This document shows positions 1-8,619 of a DNA stretch of 64,000 bases, in pieces. Within the stretch, counting starts at the first letter, position 1. Every line of letters starts with the position of its first letter. The translations under genes were made by a program, and so were the position numbers. The notes under the pieces were generated by a model. It did not search any database. It saw only the letters and a list, made by a program, of their open reading frames with translations, and had not been told where the DNA came from. Origin of the DNA: Bryobacterales bacterium (GTDB lineage: Bacteria; Acidobacteriota; Terriglobia; Bryobacterales; UBA6623); contig JAJEHF010000068.1 of NCBI GenBank assembly GCA_022823865.1, positions 1 to 64,000 of the forward strand, read 5' to 3'.

Positions 1-2
1 CC

Positions 3-137
3 AGCGGCAGCAGGCCCATGCTTCCGCCTCGGCAGCTTCCGCGCAAGTCGGCGCTGGGAAACTGGCCCTTGCTGACGAACCTGTCGAAGGGGGATAACGC
101 GCTATCGATCAGCCACCGATACCGCGCAGCGGTTTAG
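3..137 (+). other. possible 3' end of an unknown gene, cut by the window edge
   Basis: One frame is open from the window start to a TAG at 135-137, about 44 codons, ending just before the left end of the RIT element. The translated tail (ending ...HRYRAAV) is not one I recognise. It is not the missing N-terminal part of the ISAs1 transposase found on the other side of the RIT element. It may be noncoding. Confidence 0.2.
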
Positions 138-142
138 TCCAT

Positions 143-176
143 GGCTTTTTATGTCGTGGCGGGGGTTATGTGGCGG
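143..176. repeat. left terminal inverted repeat of the RIT element
   Basis: This 34-nt sequence is the exact reverse complement of 3565-3598. Its inner part (164-178) is repeated in inverted orientation at 217-232, so a 15-bp stem with a loop of about 40 nt can form inside the left end. Palindromic ends of this kind are typical of RIT elements and are likely recombinase binding sites. Confidence 0.9.
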
Positions 177-240
177 CCGAGACGCAACTTACTGCAATAG
201 AGAAGCGTCCCAGCCCGGGCCGCCACATAACCAAGTTGCT

Positions 241-1257
241 TCACAGGGAACTGAGGAATGCCATCAGTCCCTGATTGTCCTTCCATGCACCGCCACGATC
301 ACCATCGTCGCCTTTTCCCAAGTCGCACTTGTCGATCGCTCGGGCTTTCGTCGCAAGATCGATTTCGGCGTAGATGTTCGTGGTGCTGAGGCTGGCGTGT
401 CCCAGCCAAGCGCGGATGGTGTTGATGTCCACCCCGGCCCGCAGCAGGTGCGTGGCAGTTGTGTGGCGCACGGTGTGCGGAGTGACCCTTTTCGAGACCA
501 TCGAGGGCACCTGGCGGGCTGCCACCTCGGCGCAGCGTGTGACCACGGCGTAAACGCCGTAGCGCGTGAGAGGCCTCCCGCAACGGTTCAGGAACACGTG
601 CTCGTCCGACGGACGCTCGCGCACTGCCTCGGTGAGTTCCCGGGAGGTCGACTGCCACAGCGGGCACAGCCGCGTCTTGCGGCCCTTGCCCTCCAGCCGT
701 GCGATCAAGCGGCCCCCGGACCCGGCCTCGGGCAGCAGGCCTCTGACTCGCAGCTGGGCCGCCTCCGTGGCGCGCGCCCCCGTGTTGTACAGGAATTTCA
801 GCAGCAGGCGCTCGCGACGGCCGCGCGCGGTGCGCGGGTCCGGCGCGGCCAGCAGGGCGTCGATCTCGGTTTGCTCGAGATAGCACACCGGGCTTGTCGC
901 GACCTTCTTCAGCGGCAGGCTGCGAACCTGCCCGCACCATGCGACATGCTCAGGACTGCGCGCCGCCACGAAGCCGGCGAACGCGCGGATGGCCGCCAGC
1001 CGCTGGTTGCGGGTCGCCGCGCTACAACCGCGATCCTGTTCAAGGTGCTGCAGGAACAGGCGCACGCGCTCGGCGGAAACGTCTGTGACGAGGAGCCGGT
1101 CGACGGCGCGACGCGCTACAGCGGACAGGAACGGCAGCAGCAAGGCCAGTGTGTCGCGGTAGCTGAGCTGGGTGTTGCTTGCCAGGTTACGTTCGGTGAC
1201 CAGGTGCTCGGCGAGGTAGCGGCGCACCCACGGGCCCAGCAGGGTCTCGCTATGCAT
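241..1257 (-). CDS. RIT element tyrosine recombinase, RitC type (338 aa)
   Basis: This is the third recombinase of the trio, a phage-integrase-family enzyme thought to cut and rejoin DNA through a catalytic tyrosine. Visible motifs are the first Arg in TGARATEAAQL, the HTVRHTTATHLL box (H-x-x-R), LGHASLSTTNIY with the second His and the nucleophilic Tyr, and a SAM-like N-terminal core-binding domain. A longer frame extends upstream to 1548. I chose the ATG at 1257 because it overlaps the end of RitB by 8 nt and has a good Shine-Dalgarno sequence (aaggaggctgcc) just before it. It is probably translationally coupled to RitB. The family is clear; the RitC assignment rests on gene order. Confidence 0.85.
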   Translation of the reverse strand: MHSETLLGPWVRRYLAEHLVTERNLASNTQLSYRDTLALLLPFLSAVARRAVDRLLVTDVSAERVRLFLQHLEQDRGCSAATRNQRLAAIRAFAGFVAARSPEHVAWCGQVRSLPLKKVATSPVCYLEQTEIDALLAAPDPRTARGRRERLLLKFLYNTGARATEAAQLRVRGLLPEAGSGGRLIARLEGKGRKTRLCPLWQSTSRELTEAVRERPSDEHVFLNRCGRPLTRYGVYAVVTRCAEVAARQVPSMVSKRVTPHTVRHTTATHLLRAGVDINTIRAWLGHASLSTTNIYAEIDLATKARAIDKCDLGKGDDGDRGGAWKDNQGLMAFLSSL

Positions 1258-2203
1258 GGCAGCCTCCTTCCCGGGCGCACGCATGGCGCTCGAATTTCCG
1301 CCCCGCCTGCCCCAGCAGGGCCGGCGTGGTCGCCAGATAGGGTTCGGTTTCGGCCACGCTGGCATGGCCCAGATAGGTGGACAGCAGCGGCAAGAGCCGC
1401 TGCACGTCGCCTCCCCGCCGGTACCACTCGGTGAGTCGTTCGGTGGCGAAGCTGGCGCGCAGGTCGTGGAGGCGAGGCTGGTAGCGGGCCCCGTCCGTCC
1501 GCAGCACGCCGGCGGCTGCGCGCACTTGCCGGAAGGCGTGTCCGACATTGTCGTATCGCAAGGGCCTTCCCCGGCTGTCCGCTAGGAAGGCCGACTCGTC
1601 ATCGTGAGGCGGGAAAGCCGCGCACCGTGCCGACCGGTAGGCTTCCAACTCCGGGACTAGGTCCGCCCCCATTGGCACCAGCCGCATTTTGTGGAACTTC
1701 GCCCGACGGACCGTGAGCAGGGCTTGCGGCAGGTCGACGTCCCGCAGGCGCAGAGCCAGCGCTTCACCGACCCGCAGGCCAGTGGCATACAGCAGCAGAA
1801 CGAGGGTCCGCAGGGCCTCGGCAGGGACGGTCGAATGTTGCGGCCGGTAGCTGTCAGCAGCCCTCAGAAGGCGCCGGACCTCCTCCCGGGAGTAGATGTG
1901 CGGCCGCAAGGGCGGCACCAGCCGGGGCGCCTGCGATGGCAGCGGAACCCGGCTGGCCAGCCCGCGGCTCGTCGCGTAGGCGTAGAAGCCGGCCAGCGCC
2001 GAGCGCTTGCGCTCCCAATACCGGGTGGGCGTGCCTCGCCCGTCGAGGAAGGCGCGCACGCTGGCATCGGGAATCTCAGCGCAGGGCGTCTCCGGGCCGA
2101 CGCTGTGGCAGAAGGTGCCGAGCACCGCCGCCCCGGAGTCGAACAACACGCCCGTCGCCCGTCGGTGCGCGACGTATTCGTCGACCGCTTCGCGGAGCGT
2201 CAT
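1250..2203 (-). CDS. RIT element tyrosine recombinase, RitB type (317 aa)
   Basis: The middle recombinase of the trio. Catalytic motifs are visible: Arg in ATGLRVGEALALRL, HDLRASFATERL (H-x-x-R), then LGHASVAETEPYL with His and Tyr. Its start overlaps the RitA stop by 4 nt (ATGA) and its end overlaps RitC by 8 nt, so the three genes form one tightly coupled unit read leftwards. At about 317 residues it is the shortest of the three, as usual for RitB. No frameshift or lost catalytic residue is seen. Confidence 0.85.
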   Translation of the reverse strand: MTLREAVDEYVAHRRATGVLFDSGAAVLGTFCHSVGPETPCAEIPDASVRAFLDGRGTPTRYWERKRSALAGFYAYATSRGLASRVPLPSQAPRLVPPLRPHIYSREEVRRLLRAADSYRPQHSTVPAEALRTLVLLLYATGLRVGEALALRLRDVDLPQALLTVRRAKFHKMRLVPMGADLVPELEAYRSARCAAFPPHDDESAFLADSRGRPLRYDNVGHAFRQVRAAAGVLRTDGARYQPRLHDLRASFATERLTEWYRRGGDVQRLLPLLSTYLGHASVAETEPYLATTPALLGQAGRKFERHACAREGGCHA

Positions 2204-3459
2204 GGCAGCACCCCCTGCAGGCTGAAGTCAGCGACTTGGCGGAGACCTGCCAGGTCCACCTTCGCGTAGACGGCCGTGGCGGCCGGGTCCCGATGGCCTA
2301 GGCAGTCACCGATCTCCTTCATGTTGAAGCCCTGCTGCAGGAGCCGCGTGGCGTGGGCGTGGCGCAACGCATGCGGCCCCCAGTGCCGTAACGGGCACTC
2401 CAATCTGCGCAGGTGCTGGCTGACGATGCAGTAGACAGCTCCGCGGGTGAGCGGCCTCACAGGCGCTCTCAGCGTCAGGAAGAGCTCCGGTCGGCGCGGC
2501 CGACGCGGCCGCCCCTGGCGGAGATAGCGGATGATCGCGTCACCCACCGAGCGCTGGAGGGGGAACAGGTGCTGTCCGGCCTGCTTGGAGCGACGGAACA
2601 GGATCGTCTCGCGCTGCCAGTCCAGATCGGCGAGGCGCAACCGACGGATCTCGCCCGAGCGCACGCCGTAGACGGCGCAGAGCAGCAGCACGGCCCGGGC
2701 GCGCGCATGGGCCGGACCCTCGCCGTCCATCTGGTGGAGCAATTGCTCCACATCCTGCCATCCCGGACCGGCTGGCAGGGACTCCTGCTGGTAGGCGGGT
2801 GCGGGACGGACGGCCTCGGCCACCTGCGGGTCGCACCAGCCTTGGGAGGCGCTGTAGCGCAGGAAGTGGCGCAGATCGTACTGGTACGCCCTCAGTGTGA
2901 CCCGGCTGCAGCCGTCGGGCCCTGCCTTGCGCGCGACGGCCTCGTCCAAGTCCGCAGCCGAGAGAGTCCGCAGCGAGTCTTGCCGCTGGCAATGGCGGGT
3001 CAGGAACTCCTCGGCCCGGCGACACCGTCCGGCGATCGTTGTCTCGGCCAAGGCCCGTTCGTGCCGCATGTATGCGGCGTACTGCGCCACTCTGTCAGCG
3101 TGAGCATGGGACGGCACCAGCTCGCTGTCTATCAAGCCTGCGAACCCCAGCCACTGGGTGGCGACCCGCACGAGCGGCTTGCGGCTAGTGCGAGGGCCCT
3201 TCCGGGCGCTCAGCGAGGGTACATTGCCTGACGCCCAGCCGTCCGCTGCGGCCTCGATCTGCGCCAGGGTGACTGTGGACGCTTCTTGCAAGTCCAAGCT
3301 GCGGATGACCGCCATCTGCCAATAGGCGGTCATCCGCAACGTAGTCGGCGCGTAACCGCGTTCGGCGCAGTGCGTGAGGTACTCCAAGCGTGAACGCGCG
3401 AGCGGGGCTTCACGGTAGCTCCGAATCGTGCGTTCCTCCTGAAACAATTGAGAAAACAT
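2200..3459 (-). CDS. RIT element tyrosine recombinase, RitA type (419 aa)
   Basis: The first and longest recombinase of the trio. The N-terminal half is an all-helical DNA-binding region. The C-terminal half carries the catalytic Arg (YGVRSGEIRRL), HALRHAHATRLL, and LGHRDPAATAVYAKVDL with the terminal Tyr. The open frame reaches 3543, but the ATG at 3459 (reading MFSQLFQEER) sits 6 nt after a strong aaaggaggt ribosome site and is taken as the start. It lies about 110 bp inside the right terminal repeat, leaving room for one promoter driving the whole trio. Confidence 0.87.
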   Translation of the reverse strand: MFSQLFQEERTIRSYREAPLARSRLEYLTHCAERGYAPTTLRMTAYWQMAVIRSLDLQEASTVTLAQIEAAADGWASGNVPSLSARKGPRTSRKPLVRVATQWLGFAGLIDSELVPSHAHADRVAQYAAYMRHERALAETTIAGRCRRAEEFLTRHCQRQDSLRTLSAADLDEAVARKAGPDGCSRVTLRAYQYDLRHFLRYSASQGWCDPQVAEAVRPAPAYQQESLPAGPGWQDVEQLLHQMDGEGPAHARARAVLLLCAVYGVRSGEIRRLRLADLDWQRETILFRRSKQAGQHLFPLQRSVGDAIIRYLRQGRPRRPRRPELFLTLRAPVRPLTRGAVYCIVSQHLRRLECPLRHWGPHALRHAHATRLLQQGFNMKEIGDCLGHRDPAATAVYAKVDLAGLRQVADFSLQGVLP

Positions 3460-3564
3460 GGTTGGACCTCCTTTCTTGGGGGATGAGTCCAACCGTTTTC
3501 GCAATTTAGTTATGTTGTGTCGAGCGGCTCGTGACTTCCGCACTCTGAACGACTACCGAGCTTG

Positions 3565-3598
3565 CCGCCACATAACCCCCGCCACGACATAAAAAGCC
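3565..3598. repeat. right terminal inverted repeat of the RIT element
   Basis: This is a perfect 34-bp reverse complement of 143-176. A weaker inverted partner (gttatgttgtgtcg near 3509-3522) lies inside, mirroring the internal stem at the left end. The repeat ends at the codon where the ISAs1 frame resumes. Confidence 0.9.
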
Positions 3599-4114
3599 AA
3601 TCAGCCCACGGTTCTGGAGCAGGTGCGCGAGGGCTTCCACTGGGAGTGCATGCCGCTGCATACGAGCACGGGCTGCGAGCACGGGCGGGTCGAGCAGCGC
3701 TCGATCCGGGTCAGCGACGAACTCGATCCGAGCGTGCCGTACATCAGCTTTCCCGGGGTGCGCTTTGTAGCGCAGCTGCAGCGTGCGGCCGCATACAAGA
3801 AGGACGGTTACCGGCGCAAGCCGGAGACCGTCTACCTGCTCACCAGCCTGCCGCCGGAAGTGGTCACACCGGCGCGGCTGTTGCAGCTCAACCGGGGCTA
3901 CTGGGGCATCGAGAACCGCGTGCACTGGGTGCGCGACGTGGCCTTGCGCGAGGACGCCAGCCGTCTGCGCAAGGGTGCGCTGCCGCGCGTGTGGGCGGCC
4001 TTCGCCAACTTGGCGATCTCGATCCTGCGGCTGCTGCGGACCGTCGGCATCAAGCGTCGCATGAGCCAGTTGGGCTTCCGGCCGGACTCGGCCGTCCAAC
4101 TCCTGCTTGGCTGA
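3593..4114 (+). pseudogene. ISAs1-family transposase, C-terminal fragment
   Basis: About 173 codons encode the C-terminal part of an ISAs1-type (H-repeat associated) DDE transposase. The frame begins at KANQPTVLEQVR, equivalent to the family's ALKGNQPTLL region, and contains the typical box GYWGIENRVHWVRDVALRED followed by ASRLRKG. The N-terminal half, with the first catalytic Asp residues, is missing: the frame meets the end of the RIT element upstream and a TAA lies inside the repeat. The natural stop at 4112-4114 is kept. It is certainly nonfunctional as a transposase. Confidence 0.85.
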
Positions 4115-4620
4115 ACACCCGCCACTGCGCTGTGGTCTTGGCGCTCGCTCGGCGATGGTGTGTCGGCTCGCCCGCCGGACCATCAAGCTGGGCTTGCAGC
4201 GGCTTGAGAGCATCGCCGTAGTACTCCCGCACAGCCTCTCAACTTGGCTAATCGCCGTCCCGCACGGGTTCCCCGCGTCCGAATCTGCCTCCTAATGCTG
4301 TTCGTCCCCAACATTGAATTATGCCTGCAACGGCCACAACCCGCAATTCCCATGCCCTTCCCAGGGGCCGAGCGCGTAGTTTTTCTCGCGCCCGCGCCGC
4401 CCGTTACGGTTGCGGTCCGCAGTGTGCTTGCCGGGCATGCCGTGCATTGGACGTAGGACAGCGTCGTTTGGATTCACCCGGCAGGGATTTTCTTGCCCTG
4501 ACGTTGCGGTTCGGCCAAATTACGGTGAGATGGAGGGCGCAATCGGGTTCGTTCGGGCCGGGCCGGCGCTATAGTAACTGAGAGGTGTTGTTGCAATCTG
4601 AAACGCCTGCTGGTTCCGCG
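4115..4620. other. intergenic, no gene recognised
   Basis: About 500 nt between the ISAs1 fragment and the next gene. The first 150 nt are probably the residual IS right end, though no inverted repeat partner is left to confirm this. The rest presumably holds the promoter of the methyltransferase-like gene. No convincing tRNA, riboswitch or terminator was seen. Confidence 0.4.
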
Positions 4621-5217
4621 ATGGGCCTTGCACGACGAGCAGCGCTCTCCGCCGCCGCGCCATTGGCTGTGGCGGGCATTGCGCTGTCATTCTGCGCCAG
4701 CCTTGGTGCCCAGCCCCGTGCCCGAGTGCCGCTCGTGGATCAGCGCAGCGTCGCGCCGTACGTGCCCATGCCTTGGCACGTCGTGGACCGCATCATGGAA
4801 GTGGTCGAAGTCTCCGAGGACGATGTGGTCTACGACCTTGGATCCGGCGACGGGAGGATCCTGCTGCGTGCCGCCAAGGGCCGCGGCGCCCGCGGCGTTG
4901 GCTACGAGATCGATCCTGCCTTGGTCGAAGAGGCGCGCTCGGCGATCAGCGCGGCCGGTGTCCAAGACAGGGTCGAGGTGCTTGAGGGTGACTTCTTCGA
5001 TGCCGACTTGAGTCCGGCGACCGTCGTGACGCTGTTCCTGATCACCTCTGCCCAGCGGCAGCTGCGTCCCAAGCTCCTCGAGGAGTTGCGTCCCGGCACG
5101 CGGGTCGCGTGCTATATGTGGGAGATTCCCGGCTGGAACCCTTCCAAGACCGTTACCGTGCCGGTGAGCGGCGCAGCCCATCCGATCTATGTCTACCGAG
5201 TGGGCAGCCACCAGTGA
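4621..5217 (+). CDS. class I SAM-dependent methyltransferase-like protein with signal peptide (198 aa)
   Basis: A Rossmann-fold methyltransferase domain starts near residue 50: VPMPWHVVDRIMEV, then motif I YDLGSGDGRILLRAA, an acidic residue after strand 2 (GYEIDP), and GDFFDADL as motif II/III. The first 35 residues look like a cleavable signal peptide (basic start, Ala/Leu-rich core, ending near LGAQPRA), which is odd for an enzyme needing cytoplasmic SAM. Start: the ATG at 4621 is preferred; an in-frame GTG at 4585 would only lengthen the leader. The substrate is unknown. The gene stands alone, about 80 nt before topA on the same strand, so joint transcription is possible. Confidence 0.7.
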   Translation: MGLARRAALSAAAPLAVAGIALSFCASLGAQPRARVPLVDQRSVAPYVPMPWHVVDRIMEVVEVSEDDVVYDLGSGDGRILLRAAKGRGARGVGYEIDPALVEEARSAISAAGVQDRVEVLEGDFFDADLSPATVVTLFLITSAQRQLRPKLLEELRPGTRVACYMWEIPGWNPSKTVTVPVSGAAHPIYVYRVGSHQ

Positions 5218-5297
5218 TCGGTAGGTAGCCCGCTCCGCTCGCAACCCGTCGCGTTCCGATCAATCCCCGCATTGGTGCTATAGAGAATAGGAGCACT

Positions 5298-7928
5298 ATG
5301 GCCGTTCCTTCCAAGACGGGCGAATCGCGCGTCCTCGTGATCGTCGAGTCGCCCACTAAGGCCCGCACGATCGCGAAGTTCCTGCCTAAGGGCTTCGAAG
5401 TGAAGGCGTCGGTCGGGCACGTCCGTGACTTGCCGAACAGCGCCACCGAGGTTCCGGCCAAGTATAAGAAGAAGCCATGGGGCCGACTCGGCGTCAACGT
5501 CGAGGGAGAGTTCGAGCCGGTCTACGTTGTTCCGAAAGGCAAGAAGGACGTGGTCAAGGAGATGAAGGCGGCCGTCAAGAAGGCCGACCTCATCTATTTC
5601 GCCACTGACGAAGATCGCGAGGGAGAGTCCATCAGCTGGCATCTGCATGACGTGCTCGGGCCTGCGGTGCCGTACAAGCGGCTGGTATTTCACGAGATCA
5701 CCAAGACCGCCATACGCAAGGCGCTAGCTTCGCCGAGGGAAATCAACCAAGATTTGGTGCGAGCCCAGGAAACGCGCCGCATCGTGGACCGGCTGTTCGG
5801 CTACGGCGTCAGCCCGCTGCTGTGGAAGAAGATGATCCCGAAGCTCAGTGCCGGGCGAGTGCAGAGCGTAGCCGTGCGGCTCATGGTGGAGCGCGAACGC
5901 GCCCGCCAGAGCTTCACCAAGGCCAGTTTTTGGGGACTGAAGGCCCGCTTCGCCAAGGACGGCCGGGCGTTCGATGCCGAGCTCGTGGAGTTGGCGGGCG
6001 AGCGCGTGGCGACCGGCAAGGATTTTGATCCGGACACGGGTTCGCTCAAGGCGAGCGCCCAAGGGACTTCCCGACGGCTGCTGCAACTTGGTCGCGAGCG
6101 CGCCCGAGAGGCCGAAGACGACCTGCGGGCTTCATCTCCCACGGTCGTGTCGGTCGAGGAGAAAGCGTTCTCGGCTTCGCCCCAGCCGCCTTACGTCACC
6201 AGCACGCTCCAACAGGAGGCCAACAGCAGGCTTCGCTTCCAAGCGCGGCACACGATGCGGCTCGCGCAGCAGCTGTACGAGAACGGTTTCATCACCTACA
6301 TGCGCACGGATTCGACCGTGCTCTCCGACGAGGCCAAGACGGCCGCCCGCAACTTGATCGTGGAGCGGTTCGGCCGGGAGTTCCTTTCGGAAAACGTGCG
6401 CTACTACCGCAACAAGGTCAAGAATGTCCAAGAGGCCCACGAGGCGATTCGACCGGCCGGCGGCCAGTTTCGGGCCATCGACGAAGTCCGCAAGCGGCTG
6501 GGCGCCGATGCCGCGAAGCTCTACGAAATGATCTGGCGCCGCACGTTAGCGAGCCAGATGCCCGACGCTCGCGGCACGAACTCGACAGTGCTGCTGGATG
6601 CGGGCGAAGCTCGGTTTCGAGCGGGGGGCAAGACGATCGAGTTTGCCGGGTTCCTCAAGGCCTATTCGGCCGAGGCCGTGCCCGGAGACTCTCCTGTCGA
6701 TGCGAAGGAGCGCCTGCTGCCGAAGCTTTCTCAGGGCGACGGCGTGACGCTCGAGTCCTTCGAGGCATCCGAACGCCACACGCAGCCGCCGCAGCGCTTC
6801 ACGGAAGGGAGCCTGATCCGCGAGTTGGAACGGCTGGGAATCGGGCGTCCGAGCACTTGGGCGACGATCGTGGACTTGGTGCAATCGCGCGCTTACGCGT
6901 CTAGGCGCGGCACCGCCTTGGTGCCGACGTTCACCGCCATGGCGGTGGTGGACTTGCTCGAGAAACACTTCACGCGCCTCACCGACTACGAGTTCACGGC
7001 TGAGCTCGAAGACCAGCTCGACGCGATCGCGAGGGGCGAGCTGGGACGCTTGGAGTACCTCAAGATCTTCTACTTCGGCAACGGCTTCAAGGGCCTCAGG
7101 ACGCTGATCGACGACGGCGAGGCCGAAATCGATCCCCGCACGGTGTGCACTTTGCAGGTCGGCAAGCGCGAAGACGGGACGTCCGTGGAAGTTCGGATCG
7201 GCCGCTACGGCCCTTTCCTCTCCGACGGAACCGCCCGCTGCAGCGTGCCCGAGGAGCTCTCGCCGGACGAGTTGGATCTTTCCAAGGCCACCGAATTGCT
7301 CGAACTCGCCGGCAAGGGGCCAGCAGCGCTCGGCGTCGATCCGCAGTCAAACCTGCCCGTCTACCTCAAGCAGGGTCGCTACGGCCCATTCGTGCAACTC
7401 GGCGAAGGGGAGGGTGAGAACGGTTCCAAGCGGGCTTCGCTGCTGCGCGGGATGGCGCCGGAGTCCGTGGACATCGAAGTGGCCCTGAAGCTGCTCTCTT
7501 TGCCGCGAGAGCTCGGCGCCCACCCAGTGAACGGCCACGCGGTCTTGGCTGCGAATGGGCGCTACGGTCCTTTCGTGCGCTGCGATCAGGAGGTCCGCTC
7601 GATACCAGCGGACATCAGCCCGCTAGAAATTAGCTTGGAGCAAGCCCTCGACCTGCTCAGCAAGCAGAAGCCCGCGGGTCGGCGCCCCGCTCGGGCCGAG
7701 CTTCTGATGGCGGTAGGAAAGCACCCCGAGACGGATGCAGAGCTGAAGGTGATGGCGGGGCGTTACGGGCCCTACGTGACCGATGGCGAGGTCAACGCTT
7801 CACTGCCGAAAGGCGACGACCCCGAAAGCGTGACGGTCGATCAGGCCGTCGAACTACTGCGGGCGCGGGCGGCCCGCATCGCGGAAGGCGGAGGGTCTCG
7901 GCGGCGCGCTCGCGCCAAGCGGTCGTGA
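5298..7928 (+). CDS. topA: DNA topoisomerase I (876 aa)
   Basis: Type IA topoisomerase that relaxes negative supercoils by transient single-strand cleavage. The N-terminal Toprim domain has VIVESPTKARTIAKFL and ATDEDREGESISWHL, with the Mg-binding acidic residues. The active tyrosine is Tyr334 in FITYMRTDST, and the later GIGRPSTWA box is present. After about residue 610 come four C-terminal repeats built around GRYGPF/GRYGPY; no Cys-type zinc fingers are seen. The basic tail (SRRRARAKRS) is common in this family. A ribosome site (aggag) lies 8 nt before the ATG. The stop is followed 7 nt later by tsaB, suggesting one transcript. Confidence 0.97.
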   Translation: MAVPSKTGESRVLVIVESPTKARTIAKFLPKGFEVKASVGHVRDLPNSATEVPAKYKKKPWGRLGVNVEGEFEPVYVVPKGKKDVVKEMKAAVKKADLIYFATDEDREGESISWHLHDVLGPAVPYKRLVFHEITKTAIRKALASPREINQDLVRAQETRRIVDRLFGYGVSPLLWKKMIPKLSAGRVQSVAVRLMVERERARQSFTKASFWGLKARFAKDGRAFDAELVELAGERVATGKDFDPDTGSLKASAQGTSRRLLQLGRERAREAEDDLRASSPTVVSVEEKAFSASPQPPYVTSTLQQEANSRLRFQARHTMRLAQQLYENGFITYMRTDSTVLSDEAKTAARNLIVERFGREFLSENVRYYRNKVKNVQEAHEAIRPAGGQFRAIDEVRKRLGADAAKLYEMIWRRTLASQMPDARGTNSTVLLDAGEARFRAGGKTIEFAGFLKAYSAEAVPGDSPVDAKERLLPKLSQGDGVTLESFEASERHTQPPQRFTEGSLIRELERLGIGRPSTWATIVDLVQSRAYASRRGTALVPTFTAMAVVDLLEKHFTRLTDYEFTAELEDQLDAIARGELGRLEYLKIFYFGNGFKGLRTLIDDGEAEIDPRTVCTLQVGKREDGTSVEVRIGRYGPFLSDGTARCSVPEELSPDELDLSKATELLELAGKGPAALGVDPQSNLPVYLKQGRYGPFVQLGEGEGENGSKRASLLRGMAPESVDIEVALKLLSLPRELGAHPVNGHAVLAANGRYGPFVRCDQEVRSIPADISPLEISLEQALDLLSKQKPAGRRPARAELLMAVGKHPETDAELKVMAGRYGPYVTDGEVNASLPKGDDPESVTVDQAVELLRARAARIAEGGGSRRRARAKRS

Positions 7929-7935
7929 CCGCCGC

Positions 7936-8619
7936 ATGAACCTGCTCGCGATCGACACGGCTCGGCATGAGGGCAGCATCGCGCTGCTGTGCGATGGCGC
8001 TGTCGTCTGCGAGGCCCCTCTGGGCCAGGGTCCCGGGTTCGGCGAAACGCTGTTCCAAGCCATCGAGCGCCTGCTGGCCGAGCGGTCTCTGGCGCTGCGG
8101 GACATAGACTTCTACGCCGCCGCGACCGGTCCGGGATCCTTCACTGGCATCCGCGTCGGCCTGGTGGCGGCCAAGGCGCTGGCTGAGACGAATCGCAAGT
8201 CCCTGGTCGGCGTTTCCAACTTGCGGGCGCTGGCATCCTTGGCGCGTGGCGCCGCCGTTCGAGTGCCCGTGCTGGACGCCCGCCGGGGAGGGCTGTTCGC
8301 GGGATTCTACGCGGCAGACTGCGAGGCGCTCCGGCCCGATGCGTACTGCCAGTGGACTGAGCTGGAGCCCGAGCTGGAATCCCTGGGGGCCACGCTGGTC
8401 AGCAACGAGCAGGATCTGTTCGAGGCCGACGGCGCGCTGGCGACGGCGAGCGGGGCGGCGTGTCAGACCGCTCCGGCCGCGCTCGCCGCCGCGGTGGCTC
8501 GCGTGGCTGCGGGGGATGTCGCCGCTGGCCGGGCCTGCAGGCCCGAGCAGGTCGAGGCGAACTATATCCGGCGACCCAACGCGCGGCTGCCGCGCCAGCC
8601 TCAGGCCGCCAGGCGCTGA
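7936..8619 (+). CDS. tsaB: tRNA threonylcarbamoyladenosine biosynthesis protein TsaB (227 aa)
   Basis: TsaB is the partner of TsaD in making the t6A37 modification of ANN-decoding tRNAs. It is an ASKHA-fold protein without its own catalytic site. The N-terminus (MNLLAIDTA) and the hallmark [13 protein letters not shown] at about residues 63-75 are clear. It follows topA by 7 nt in the same direction. Its last 19 nt overlap the end of metX on the opposite strand. tsaD and tsaE are not in the window. Confidence 0.93.
   Translation: MNLLAIDTARHEGSIALLCDGAVVCEAPLGQGPGFGETLFQAIERLLAERSLALRDIDFYAAATGPGSFTGIRVGLVAAKALAETNRKSLVGVSNLRALASLARGAAVRVPVLDARRGGLFAGFYAADCEALRPDAYCQWTELEPELESLGATLVSNEQDLFEADGALATASGAACQTAPAALAAAVARVAAGDVAAGRACRPEQVEANYIRRPNARLPRQPQAARR

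Larger units (their letters stand above)
143..3598 (-). mobile_element. RIT element (recombinases in trio), complete
   Basis: Three overlapping tyrosine recombinase genes on the minus strand fill this 3.46-kb segment. It is bounded by perfect 34-bp inverted repeats (143-176 and 3565-3598). RIT elements are a known class of bacterial mobile units made of exactly such a trio (RitA, RitB, RitC) with overlapping frames and palindromic ends; no transposase or cargo is needed. All three genes look intact, with their catalytic residues, so the element may still be functional. The right flank enters the middle of an ISAs1 transposase frame. The left flank does not supply the other half of that gene, so there was either a rearrangement after insertion or an insertion into an already broken IS. 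Confidence 0.85.

Noticed and set aside
151-1434. Plus-strand open frame of 427 codons inside the RIT element
   Set aside because: It is antisense to ritC and ritB, whose overlapping starts, ribosome sites and catalytic motifs are clear.
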